The notes under the pieces were generated by a model that did no database searches, had not been told where the DNA came from, and saw nothing but the letters and a program-made list of their open reading frames with translations. From Zychaea mexicana (taxonomy: Eukaryota; Mucoromycota; Mucoromycetes; Mucorales; Lichtheimiaceae): 64,000 nucleotides of DNA. Made by a program: the position numbers and the translations under genes. This document shows positions 1-10,263 of this stretch, one piece after another. Numbering within the stretch: position 1 is the first letter of the stretch; each line of letters opens with the position of its first letter. Location: positions 93,687 through 157,686 of the forward strand of contig NW_026516773.1 of assembly GCF_025766255.1 (NCBI RefSeq), in the 5' to 3' direction.

Positions 1-2
1 TA

Positions 3-401
3 CAATCACCAGGAAGGGAAAATACTTCGATGCCCTCTCCAAATTTACCAGTCAATGCAGAGGTCATTCCATCTAGCACAAATTCGCTTATGTTCCCTCC
101 TCTATTTTCTAATAACAATTTGTCATCTCCGTCTTTACCCTCGGCTTCTAATGATTCATCACCGTCAACAGCATTATTGCCAGCTTATCACCAACCACAA
201 GTATCTACTTCTGAGCGACCACCCCACAACATATCTCATCCACCAGCTAACGTCCCACTACCATTGCCACCACCACCTCTTTTTACTTGGTGTCCGTACC
301 AACAAGTGCAACAGCTTTATTATGGGCAACTGCAATCGACACATACAGCAACCGTTCTGCCAACTCAACCTCCGCCTCCAACAATGACTGCATTTGCATA
401 G
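3..401 (+). CDS. 3' end of a Ser/Pro/Asn-rich hypothetical protein (5' end outside the window)
   Basis: The frame is open from the left edge of the window, so this is probably the tail of a longer gene; the first Met inside the window is at base 30. About 130 residues are visible. They are rich in Ser, Pro, Asn and Thr, with a proline run (PLPLPPPPLF) and no recognisable domain, which fits a disordered C-terminal tail. It ends at a TAG 190 bases before the foldback element at 592. I do not recognise the protein. It could also be a chance open frame in low-complexity DNA, and nothing upstream can be checked here. Confidence 0.4.
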   Translation, partial: QSPGRENTSMPSPNLPVNAEVIPSSTNSLMFPPLFSNNNLSSPSLPSASNDSSPSTALLPAYHQPQVSTSERPPHNISHPPANVPLPLPPPPLFTWCPYQQVQQLYYGQLQSTHTATVLPTQPPPPTMTAFA

Positions 402-591
402 CAATTACCTGCTGCATACCGTCAAGTTATACCAAAACCAACATCAGCAGCAGCAGCATCAAGAATAATCCCTCAATCTACTTGGAAACTGCCTAAGTAC
501 CATACACATATAGAATAACCAAAACAATAGTACATATATCTTCTTACTATATTATATCACTGTATTTCTCTATTTGTCTATAATAATTAAA

Positions 592-1140
592 GAGAAGTGC
601 TACGGGTACGAGTTTTTTTTCTTACGCGTACGAGTTTTTCTAGGCGGGTTTTTAGGGTGGTTGTGTTGTGAAACCTCATATGGCCAATCCGATTGCCGTC
701 TTACACGTACGAGTTTTTTGCTAAAGGAACTGAACAGCATATGCGTACGAGTTTTTGTCTACCCATCAGTCTTCCCTTTTTTTAGATGGCCTTGTCAAAA
801 TAACTAGCTATTGTCATACTTCTTGATGTAAAACTGCTCATTTAATCGGCGCAATGGATTTAATTACGCTGTTCTTTTCGAAATCTTACAGGATTCTGTT
901 CTGCCACTATGCAGTGATGGCATATACAAGTTTTGCATTCCTTCTTTTCTTTAAGTTCTTGGCCTTTTCCCAATATTAGATGGCACACTAAGCTCGATAT
1001 CAGGTTTCTAATAAATCTAGCAATTCATTTGTTTGTGTGGAGGAGTTTTCTACCGAGTCCACATAGGTAACAATCACTTATAAAAGAACTCTGGGCAGCG
1101 CTCTTTTACACGTACGAGTTTTTTAATCTGGTTCCACGTG
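592..1140. repeat. Left terminal inverted repeat of the foldback element
   Basis: Inverted copy of 2031-2597. Matching stretches run from the terminal GAGAAGTGCTAC to the CCACGTG at the inner end and include the interior without obvious large gaps. It contains at least five copies of the CGTACGAGTTTTT motif, near 606, 625, 699, 742 and 1111. Confidence 0.85.
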
Positions 1141-1810
1141 TAAAACATTCCCTGAGCATAAGCTGTTGCAGTAGGGAATCGGTGTTTATAATAAAAAGGT
1201 AAAAGGCAAAAGAAGACATAAGAGATTTAAGACGCTAATTCATGTGAGAGTAAGTATAAGGTGAATAACGGTAATTGTGTCTGAAAGAGAGAAATAGAAA
1301 TGAAATGGAGAAGAGATTAACAAATGGGTTTTTACAACAAGATATTATCGGGAAAAAGGTAATGAAAATTGTCAATACTATTTATACGTTTCTAGAAACA
1401 ATGGAACGAAATATGCACTTTTCCACATGCGAGTTCGTGCATAAGACGTGAGATTTTCAATACCTTCTATCTGCATTAGATCCCCATTCATTTAGATTTT
1501 TGCTCCTTCTACAGTACCTTCTTCCAGATCGTCAGCTATAGATAAAATGGCTGTTTCGGGTGCAAGGATCATTTGAATGTAAGTCATGTATGTAAGGCGC
1601 AATGTTTCGATGTTAGAGTCTTGGTCTTATTATGAACTAGGAAGCCAGTACTTACCCTCACTATTATTTCTACTTAATATATCAGATCATAGTCTTTCTA
1701 CATTTGAAAAGCATATGGTACTCGAAAGTACAGTGAGCAAGTCTCCTATGAACCTCCAACTTCCTATGGAGCTGTTTGAACGGTCTTCAGATTAACAAAT
1801 AACTCACTGT

Positions 1811-2036
1811 AACCAGGCTTAAGAAAAGTCGTACCCGTAAGCAGATAGCTGTGCAAATTTGTCCCAGCTAGTTATGATCCACGTGGAACCAGGTTAAAAA
1901 AACTCGTACGCGTTAGCAGATAGCTGTCAAAATTTGCCCAGCTAGTCATGATTTACGTAGAACCAGGATAGAAAAAACTCGTACGCGTAAGCAGACAATT
2001 GTCAAAATCTGTCCCTGCTACTTATGATTTACGTGG
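1811..2036. repeat. Three tandem imperfect copies of an approximately 75-base unit
   Basis: Units at about 1811-1886, 1887-1960 and 1961-2036. Each begins AACCAGG, passes through the CGTACGCGTAAGCAG motif, then an AGCTAGT-ATGAT stretch, and ends in ACGTGG or ACGTAG. They sit only on the inner side of the right arm, so the element is asymmetric inside its inverted repeats. Confidence 0.75.
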
Positions 2037-2597
2037 AAACAGATTAAAAAAAAACTCGTAAGCGTAAAAGAGCGCTGGCGTAAAAGAGCGCTGCCCAGAG
2101 TTCTTTTATAAGTGATTGTTACCTATGTGGACTCGGTAGAAAACTCCTCCACACAAACAAATGAATTGCTAGATTTATTAGAAACCTGATATCGAGCTTA
2201 GTGTGCCATCTAATATTGGGAAAAGGCCAAGAACTTAAAGAAAAGAAGGAATGCAAAACTTGTATATGCCATCACTGCATAGTGGCAGAACAGAATCCTG
2301 TAAGATTTCGAAAAGAACAGCGTAATTAAATCCATTGCGCCGATTAAATGAGCAGTTTTACATCAAGAAGTATGACAATAGCTAGTTATTTTGACAAGGC
2401 CATCTAAAAAAAGGGAAGACTGATGGGTAGACAAAAACTCGTACGCATATGCTGTTCAGTTCCTTTAGCAAAAAACTCGTACGTGTAAGACGGCAATCGG
2501 ATTGGCCATATGAGGTTTCACAACACAACCACCTTAAAAACCCGCCTAGAAAAACTCGTACGCGTAAGAAAAAAAACTCGTACCTGTAGCACTTCTC
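2031..2597. repeat. Right terminal inverted repeat of the foldback element
   Basis: Inverted copy of 592-1140, slightly longer because the segment GCGTAAAAGAGCGCTG is present twice in a row near 2062-2095. Motif copies in the inverse sense lie near 2055, 2437, 2475, 2555 and 2577. Confidence 0.85.
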
Positions 2598-2677
2598 TAA
2601 TTAAAATGGCAAGGATATATATTTCCCCATTATTTGCAGCTTTTCCTCTCTTTCCTTCTTATCGTGATAAAGCTCAA

Positions 2678-2722
2678 TCTTTCATTTTTGGCAAGCGCTG
2701 CTCGCCTGCCAAAAATGAAAGA
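2678..2722. repeat. Perfect 16-base inverted repeat (hairpin)
   Basis: Arms TCTTTCATTTTTGGCA (2678-2693) and its exact complement (2707-2722) around a 13-base loop. The rest of 2606-2899 is otherwise unremarkable, apart from a short GGTCCGGACC palindrome at about 2738. It could be an internal hairpin of the neighbouring MULE element or a small independent hairpin. Confidence 0.6.
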
Positions 2723-2899
2723 ATTAATTCCATCAGGTCCGGACCTGTTACCTATGTCCTTTTCTTCTGCTTCTGTTGATTGAAAGTTTAGAGAGCTTTT
2801 GCTCGCCATAGAGCGAAATAATGTTTTTTTAACGCGAAAGACCAAAGTAATGTAGTATTGTTCCACAGGAGTATCATAGGTTCAGGAATCATAGGAGAC

Positions 2900-2918
2900 G
2901 CTGAAAAATCCTGTAGAC
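2900..2918 (+). repeat. Candidate terminal repeat of the MULE element, left copy
   Basis: 19 bases, GCTGAAAAATCCTGTAGAC, matching the reverse complement of 6476-6494 at 18 of 19 positions. The two copies bracket the MULE transposase relic. The true element ends and a target duplication were not found. Confidence 0.45.
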
Positions 2919-3203
2919 TTCTGTCGGTAAAACATTTATCCGAGAGAAAAAAAAAACATGATATTTTACTTAGATTTTGAAAAACAGTAATAGAGAGGTA
3001 TAATGTCAGTTATTTATAAGTAAGAGATGTATAGAATACATGATGAGAATCATTCTATTGCTAAATATCAATCTACATGTGATAAAAATGGGATCGTAGT
3101 CTATAATACATTGCTCGGGGAGTTTGAATGCTTATTATTGCTCTTAAAAAAAAGTGGCTTGTATTTGTTTCTCGTTCCTTCTCTTTCCCTCTCCTTCATT
3201 AAG

Positions 3204-6200
3204 ATGAACAACAGTAACTCCACCATCGCTGCTACTCCTAACATTACAGTAATCAACGATAGTACTCACTCCGACTCGGTTACGACCGTACGCGAGGCTC
3301 GTAATGCTGGCAGGTTTAGCGAAATCGGACAGTACAAGTGTACTGATTGCCGCAAGACACGTGAAGGCACGCATTTTCTCGGACGTACCAAGCCTTACTT
3401 GACTTGCATTGCGTGTCGTGAAAATGCGACTCCTCGTGAGCGCGTTGCACTCGACCGAATGGTGTTTCTGGACGATTTGCCGGATCACTATCCGATTTTT
3501 TCAGAATACGAGAACGACCATGAAGAAGTTGTATGTTGGAAGTAACCACTTACATAACTGCTTCCGTACATGATTATTTATTTGTTTTATTGTAGGTTTA
3601 CGAGTTTACCGGCTACATCTGTATCGATCCGGAATTGGAATTGAAGGACGAAGACGGCATCATCGATAGCATCATCGAAAGAATTGAACAGTTGGATGGC
3701 TACCACTATATTGGAAAAAATGTTGGTGATCCTTCTCTCTCTCGCGACATCTCGTTCACGGCTTACTGCTCTTGATCCGAGACTTTTTTGAATCCTCTTC
3801 CTACAGCAGAGCGCCAGCGTTTGACCAAGCGAATGCCCACATTTTGTTGTGGTGGCCGTATTAGAGGCACCGTCAAGAAAGCCCTCGGTTATGTGGAGCT
3901 GTCAATTACCCACTCAGAACACGAACGTGTCGGTACTGATCCGTCACCACGTAACCCTGTGCCTGCCAACGTCCGAAGCCATATTCAAAGCAGAGCGCTT
4001 CTTACGAATTCCTCTGATCTGTACCAAGAAGTTGTTGTCCTTTTTCCTGGCTCGGATGTTACGCCAATGCAAGTCTATTATTGGTGGCATGGGACTTTTA
4101 GGAGCGAGTACCACCTCAACGACGATCAAATGGTATCCTCAAGGCTCGTCGTCGAAAAATACGCAATCAAGGATTTCGCGAGGTACGTATTATATTAGAA
4201 TGCTAACATATGAACCTAGCCTTTGCTTTGTGAGCTGTTCTGCTCTATGAGCGACAAAAAAAGGTAATATTAGGTAGCATGTAGTATCTAGTATCTTATA
4301 CAATGATAATAAATCCTAGGTGTTTTGGAAGAATACTTTTGAAGTCTGTGCATTTGGTTTCCTAACTCCGTTTTTCTCTTTGTTGGTTGGGTGCGAGTAT
4401 GTGGAGGAGTACTGCATCGATTCGACTTACAAAACAAATCGTGCTGGCTCCGAGCTGTTTGGGATAATCGCCAATGTGAATGGTGTTGGGTATCCCATCG
4501 CGTACTTGGTCTACCATGGCCTCCGTGAGGCTGGACCTTTGACCAAGACCGAAACTCTTACAGAGTTTTTCGGTCAACTAAAGGAAGACGGAGTTGATCC
4601 TTCGTTCATGTTCTCGGATAAAGATGCGGCACAGATGAATGCTATCGAGGGCGTATGGGGACAATCACGACTGCGCCTTTGCCTCTGGCATATGCAACGG
4701 TCAGTGGATAAAAAACTGGCCGAGGACAAAAGCAGAACCCTACCTGCACACAATGTCCATCAAGCACGAGAAGATTTTCCCTTCGTCGATATGCATTTTA
4801 CACCATCTATCGGCGGTCGTACTGGGATCATTTGTCGAAAAGAGGATCGTCAGCATATTGTTTCGCTCATGACAAAACATTATCACCAACATCCTTTGAT
4901 CCCAGATGGTAACGTCTTCGCGTTTGTCTCACATCTTTGCCCGAGTTACTCTATATATATAATATGACTTCATAAATCATGTGTAAGTTAATCGTAGCGA
5001 CTTTTCTGTATAGGTACTGTACAACGCACAGCCGAACAAATCCATCAGCTTGCTACCTTAGAAGTCTACATGTTTTGCGTCACAAAGAATTACATAGATG
5101 CCTGGATATATCTATACCGCAATTGGTATCAGCCGTCTACTTGGAGAAAATGGGCGTGCAGCAGTATTCCAGACCGTATCCCAGCAGGAAAAACAACAAT
5201 GTTGATTGAAGCGCATTGGAAGGTTTTGAAACGTAATCATTTGCACCAATTCAACCGAGCACGACTAGACTTGCTCGTATACGTGATTGTTGCGCGACAT
5301 TTCCCTAATCTTCGTCACAAGTTCAACCGTGATACTGTTCGTTCTCGCTCTGCGACCCGTTGGCATCAGATGTTCACCCGTGCATGGAAAAAGCTGTATG
5401 GCCGAACAGAAAATTTAGCAACCGATACTATCTACCAGCCATCGGTCAATAATTGGATCTGTGGCTGCAGCAGTTATCTATCAAGTCGGTACATGATTTG
5501 CAAGCATCTTGTCTTCCGTTCTGGTTTTGGGCAGATTGCCCCCAACACATCCTTTAATCAACGGCAAAGCACAATCCCCTTTGTTCGCATACGACCGGTA
5601 GGCTAACAATAAGTTATCTCTATTCTGCCTATCAATTACAGCACCGATATTATTAACTTCTTTATTAATATGCATCTACTACTATCCTTTCATTACTATT
5701 TTGCTTATCCGCATACCAGCTCCTGAAAATGTTTTCAAAGATATGGCGCTGGACGAGCATCTTGCCGATCATCATCGTTCACGAGGTGCTGCCGCCATTG
5801 TCACTACTACAACACCGACTACTACATGTACTACCACTACCAACGCTACTACTACTGCTAATGCTACTACAGCTACTGTTACCACTACCGCTCCGCCGCA
5901 AACGGACAGTGAAGAAGAAGACGAACCACTTATTTTAAATCGTCGATCTCGCGTACAAACACAACAACAATCAAATATCATTGATTTGACCGAGACAATC
6001 ATCGATGATCAAGAGCATCAGCGCCTGCGTTGGGAGCGCCAAATGCAGCGTCTCCGCGCCCGTCAACGAGAGTTGATAGCGCAATTACAAGAAACAATGG
6101 AAAGTTTTGAATCTGCTTCGGCACACTATGAGCGTGTTGTGTCCGTCGAGCAGTATCACGACTTCCAACAGTCACTGGATGACGATGCAGTCGATGCCTA

Positions 6201-6285
6201 TCTCGAAACCAACATCACTTTCCGAAGAAGACGCAACTTGCCAAGAACGTGGCGCGATTACAATCGCCGTACACGCCATATATAA
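3204..6285 (+). pseudogene. MULE-type transposase with SWIM zinc finger, degenerate
   Basis: Exon 1 runs from ATG 3204 to 3530 and joins 3596 in frame. An N-terminal CxxC...CxxC cluster (YKCTDCRK, LTCIACRE) is visible. An in-frame TGA at 3773-3775 then interrupts the frame, which continues open to 4182. The DDE core lies in the 4320-4908 exon (DSTYKTN, FSDKDAAQMNAI, LCLWHMQ), which splices cleanly over 4909-5013 to a conserved block (IEAHWKVLKRN) and a SWIM finger, CGC...CKH. An acidic, coiled-coil-prone C-terminal exon (about 5701-6285) contains an EEEDEPL stretch. The phases at the 4183-4319 and 5598-5710 junctions do not close simply. In the family this protein cuts and pastes Mutator-like elements. 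The nonsense codon and unresolved junctions suggest an inactive copy. The family call is firm; the gene model is approximate. Confidence 0.8.
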
Positions 6286-6814
6286 ACACAAACAATTCAC
6301 ACTTACACATATACACCTTCCATAGACACATGCATATTTGCTTTAACTATTATTATCTTTCTCTAAACATATATCTTTTTCTGATCTTTCATGACATCGA
6401 ATGGTTATAGGTAGGTGATTTGGGTATTGTAACGATGTGACGTTTTTGTACTGGGTATATATTTACCCGGTTCAGGTCTACGGGATTTTTCAGCGGCCCC
6501 AAGAGCTTATCATAGGTTCAAAAGAAGGAGTCCAAAGGGTAAAGTCTACTACTCATCTGCGAGCTGTGTGTGACTCGTTTCAATTGAAGGTCTCAAACCC
6601 GGTTCAGCGGAGCCCAACAAAGCCTCCAGCAGCAAGCCCGCTTGATTTTTTTTTTCAATACCTTGTTTTATACTTTGCGATCTTATATATAACATAATGA
6701 AAAGTATGATTTTGTTTTTGATATACGAATCGAAACAACTCTCCTCTTTTTTTCAATGACCCCTTTTCATTTTGCAGTAAGAACGAATTATTAATAGTGT
6801 AACTGCGTAAATAG
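6286..6814. other. 3' flank of the MULE relic and spacer
   Basis: Contains the right candidate terminal repeat (6476-6494). ACCCGGTTCAG occurs at about 6466 and again near 6599, and TATCATAGGTTCA near 6508 also occurs in the left flank at about 2872. No gene is seen. The first exon of the next small gene may lie near 6750-6780, where ATGACCCC is followed by a possible donor, but its phase does not fit. Confidence 0.4.
6476..6494 (-). repeat. Candidate terminal repeat of the MULE element, right copy
   Basis: Reverse complement of 2900-2918 with one mismatch (CCC for CCT). See the left copy. Confidence 0.45.
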
Positions 6815-7278
6815 CACGATCAGGAGGCGTTTCAAAACCACGAAGACAAGCACCTGTCTTCCAAGGCAAAGTCATTACGAAAAAGAAACAAAAGCTTCAT
6901 GACAGAGCTATAAAGATGGTGAGTTGTTGACTCGTTTGTTTAATTTACGTCATGATCTAGTAAGAAGAGTGTTCTTTTGCGGGAAAGGCAAGGAAAAAGG
7001 AACTTGGCCAATACATGAAATAATAATTCTTGTGTGGAATATGTTACTAGGAAAAGCGCTATTTGCATCAAAAGGGATATTTGGAAGCTCCTGAAGAAGA
7101 CATGGAAGGTAATATTAGCAAAAAAAAACTTTGCAAAGAGAAGCAAAACTAAAATGAAAGGATAGATGCGAGTGCACTTGTCGTGTCTCAAAAGCAAAAG
7201 GTGGTTGTCCAAGTTCCTGCTGAAGTTTTGCAAGCTGCTGCAGCAGGACCTGGTACCACTTTGGGTCAACCACGTTAA
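6815..7278 (+). CDS. Small basic protein of unknown function (5' end unresolved)
   Basis: Three exons join with closed phases: 6815-6918 (donor GTGAGT), 7051-7108 and 7166-7278, giving about 91 residues to TAA. The first visible exon is basic (KPRRQAPVFQGKVITKKKQK); the second is acidic toward its end (EAPEEDME); the last reads as a folded tail (VVVQVPAEVLQAAAAGPG). The basic start with Lys runs recalls small nucleolar or ribosome-assembly proteins, but I cannot name the family. No convincing start codon precedes base 6815 in phase, so either a short 5' exon is missing from the model or the gene is broken. Its neighbours are transposon relics. Confidence 0.5.
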
Positions 7279-7645
7279 AACAATCAACTACTACTACTAC
7301 TACTACGAAACACGACGAACACTACGCAGAAAAAAAAACATACAGGCATTCTCTTACATCTATCTACCATTTGTTTCCATTGCATTCTCTTTTTTGTATC
7401 AGTAACTATCGACACTCACACACTTCCAACCCTCATGCTTCCGTAAAAAAAAGTACTATGATTTCATTTGTGCATTTATATAAAAGACAAAAAGACACAT
7501 AAAGTAATACAAAAATCAACAAACTAGTTAACCAACGAAATAAGTTTGATCAGCGCACTTCTATACAACCAGCTACTGTTTTTAACATTGATTATTCCTG
7601 TAAAATACAGCTATACCTTATCCTTTTTTGTTGCTGAATTTTGTA
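7279..7645. other. Spacer with CTA microsatellite
   Basis: Starts in the 3' untranslated part of the preceding gene, with a short (CTA)n run at about 7289-7307. Otherwise AT-rich, with no feature recognised before the Tc1 end at 7646. Confidence 0.4.
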
Positions 7646-8830
7646 CAGTCATTTCAGAAAGAAAAGTCGCTGATTTTGAGTTTGAAGTCGTGCAAAAAAA
7701 ATCGTGCGTTCAAAGATGATATCGATTGATCCAAAGATAAAGTCATGCTCATGCGTCACGAACTTCGTTTATTTTTACTTGTCGCTTAGTAATCCAATAA
7801 AATTCTTGGCATTAAATTGTTATAAAAAAGGGGTTCGATTTTCTATGTCCGTTTTGCTTTCTTCACTCTATTTAAAGATGAGTATGCAATTTTATTATGA
7901 AGATGGACAGGGGCATATTGTTGATGAACATGGCGTTCAGCCGATGGATCTAGTTGTAGATGAGGAGTTGTATGCTATTGAAACAATAAGTTCCCGTACT
8001 CAATTCTTAATGAATAAACCTCCAGAAAGACAATCTAATCCCGTTATACTTCCAACTGCGGATGAAAGAAAGTGTGATGTTGATATGGAATTATGCAATA
8101 AGCGACGCTATACGGTTTACTCTGATGAAGACAAGACTAGATTTTTTTTTCATTTATTTTTCAGCAAATGCTTGAATGCTTCTGCTGCTGCGAGACATTT
8201 GGGGATTCATATCCGGGCAGCACAGAGATGGGTAAAACGTTATTACGAAGACCCAGAAAGCATTTTCGAAAAAAAGAAAAAATCAGGGCGACGTCGTATT
8301 CTTGGGAATGAGCATAAGCAATTTCTTTTAGATTACATTGATGAGAATCCTTCTGCCGTTGTCAATGAAGTGGTGGAAAGTTTGAAACAAAACTATGAGG
8401 ATCTCAACGTTTCTCGTAGTACTGTTTATAACTTCATGACAAATAAGTGTAATCTGTCTATTAAGCAAGCACAGTTTCATCCTGTGGAAAGGAACAGTAA
8501 GGAAAAGATTCAGCACAGATATGACTGGGTTCAAAAGTGGCAGCAAACTGACCTGGATTTCACAACAAATTGTGTCTTTCTTGATGAATCCGCCTTTCAC
8601 ATTAATTTGAAACGGGGTATGGCTTGGTCAAAGAAAGGCACTCCTGCAGTAGTTACAGTGCCCATGACTAAAGCAAAAGCAACATCTATTTTAGGTGCAA
8701 TTTCTGCCACAGGTTTAATTAATGTTAGTTTGCGAGTTCCGAAGCGTATCAAGAAGAGAAAGCTCTGGTGTGAGACTGATGGTTATAGAATTGGAACAGT
8801 AACAGGACATTATCTGAGTTTTTTGATTCA
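7646..8830 (+). mobile_element. Tc1/mariner-type element, 3'-truncated
   Basis: The left end reads TA followed by CAGTCATTTCAGAAAG, matching the TA target and CAGT start typical of Tc1 elements. The element carries a transposase gene running right. The similarity stops at about 8830, before the second half of the catalytic domain, and no right-hand inverted repeat is seen. The sequence then continues directly as the 3' part of a different gene on the opposite strand. Confidence 0.65.
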
Positions 8831-8858
8831 TGCAATGCCAAATAAAGACCAGCCTTAG
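7878..8858 (+). pseudogene. Tc1-type DDE transposase, C-terminally truncated
   Basis: The start at ATG 7878 (MSMQFYYED) is preferred over weaker codons further upstream in the same frame. Order: an acidic N-terminal region; a helix-turn-helix (about residues 85-150, NASAAARHLGIHIRAAQRW); a second HTH-like part (VSRSTVYNFM); then the start of the DDE fold with the first Asp in VFLDESAFHINLKRG and the following AWSKKGTPAVV block. The frame ends about 95 residues after the first Asp, so the second Asp (usually in VMDNAPIH) and the final Asp/Glu are missing. It therefore cannot be an active transposase. The last roughly 10 codons belong to the sequence beyond the truncation point. Confidence 0.8.
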
Positions 8859-10263
8859 CAATGTGAACTGTGCCAGTATGCGCACTGACACCATTGGTGT
8901 GCATGTACCAGGACAAGACTGGCTTTTTCATGTGACGTTTCAGGATGTGCTGCAGGATAGCATCGAGATTGTCCTTGGCCTCGCGCATAAGTTTGCAAAT
9001 GTCATGGCACAATTTGGATGCGTCACCCGCCTTTGCAGCTTCGAGAGCAAGCAGGTCGTGTTCATTTTGGCGCGAATCAAACAACAGCCGCAAGTCCACC
9101 TTGAATCCAACTCGGGCGTCACTGTAGGAGCGCTTGCGACAAACAATGCCTTGGGCCGGACTAGACTCTCCAATTTTCATGCGCAACACACCATGAATAT
9201 CAATCAATGACTTTAGGATGGGTGTCCAAACTTGCGTGATGAAATCATACTCTGTCACGCGGGCCGAGTTATCAGGGTTGAGCAGAAATGCGTTGGTGTC
9301 AACGATCTTGATCAATGTGACCAGTGCTGCAAGCAGTCGTTCTGTGTCAAGGCAGCTTGTTTTGATTTGCTGAATGTACAAGATGGCCTTCTTGACATTG
9401 TGTTCCTTTTCGATTAGCGACACGACAATGTCATATGTTTGATTCACCAAGGCAGGGAGATGATATTGCTTGCGACTTCGCTTGTCAACTGGGGGACTAG
9501 ACACTTGTTCCAGCTCGTCCTTAGTACAGTCCAAGAATTCCATAGTCAAGTCTATTTTTGTCAAATCCAAGATGGAAGACAACCCACAGGCCATCCAATG
9601 CAATTCTTGGTCTGATAGGGGCATGTCGTTCTTCCACTTGCAGTAGATACTGATTGCTTTTTGCTTGATAATCGTGCCAAGGGTCGAATCTTTGAAAGCT
9701 ACACCATCGGCCTCAGTCATTGTCATGTATTCGGCACATTCTTCCAATACACCTTGCTGTTGCTGCATTGGCTCTTGCTTGACGGTCGTGGTGGCACCAG
9801 TTGGCTGCGACGGATCACGGTTCTCCTTGTCAACAGCATCCATGAGTTTGTCGAGCTCCTTTCCAAACTTTTCTGCACCCAGTTGCGAGAGTTTGACACC
9901 GTTCACAGTACCCAGGTCCAAGGCACGCTGTTTTTGCTTTTTCAGAGTCCATGCAAAACTAAATGTTGCGGTAATCTTCTTGAGTTTGTAATGGGCGATC
10001 AGCTGGTGGCAATAAGATACCAACTGGAACCAGTTCTTTCGATTCAATGCCACGGTGTTAATGGATTGAATAAGTGAGCCTTTGACCGTCTTGGTGTCCT
10101 TGACACGCAAACTTGTCACCTTCCACAGCTCATCTACTACTTTGTCAATGTCCGCCCATTCATCTGCAGAGAGTGTGTTGAAAAGCAAAGGAAACTTGAG
10201 AATTTTGCATTCTTCCTCAGTAATGTTGAATGGCTTTGGTCAGCCGTGTGGAATGGGAGACAT
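8749..10263 (-). pseudogene. Mucoromycota-type hypothetical protein with a possible PD-(D/E)XK nuclease core; premature stop
   Basis: ATG at 10261-10263 opens a frame (MSPIPHG) that meets TGA at 10240-10242 and then continues open for about 497 codons. Visible parts: a helical N-terminal half (LLFNTLSADEWADIDKVVDE), a Gln-rich linker (MQQQQG), a block EYDFITQVWTPILKSLI, and a C-terminal block with GFKVDLRLLFD followed by LALEAAKAGD and KLMREAKDNLD. The D...E-x-x-K spacing resembles the catalytic core of PD-(D/E)XK nucleases; this is my inference, not a demonstrated domain. Similar large multi-copy proteins are, from memory, common near transposons in this fungal group. The last 28 codons or so (below about 8830) run into the Tc1 relic, so the natural C-terminus may be lost. 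Confidence 0.6.

Larger units (their letters stand above)
592..2597. mobile_element. Non-autonomous foldback-type DNA transposon with about 550-base terminal inverted repeats
   Basis: The ends read GAGAAGTGCTAC inward on both sides and are flanked by a perfect 8-base direct repeat TAATTAAA (584-591 and 2598-2605), as expected for a target-site duplication. The two arms are near-identical inverted copies, and the central part has no convincing coding sequence. The arms carry many copies of a motif close to AACTCGTACGCGTAA with a CGTACG core, which could be transposase-binding sites. Long terminal repeats with 8-base duplications occur among MULE-like elements; 8-base duplications also occur in hAT, P, Merlin and KDZ groups, so the superfamily is open. 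The MULE relic just downstream is a candidate source of transposase, but its putative end sequence is different. Confidence 0.85.

Noticed and set aside
1811..2036. Tandem repeats considered as a CRISPR-like array
   Set aside because: Units are contiguous without spacers and belong to a eukaryotic DNA transposon.
5772..6002. Minus-strand Val-rich frame
   Set aside because: Mirror of the ACT-repeat (poly-Thr) part of the MULE C-terminal exon.
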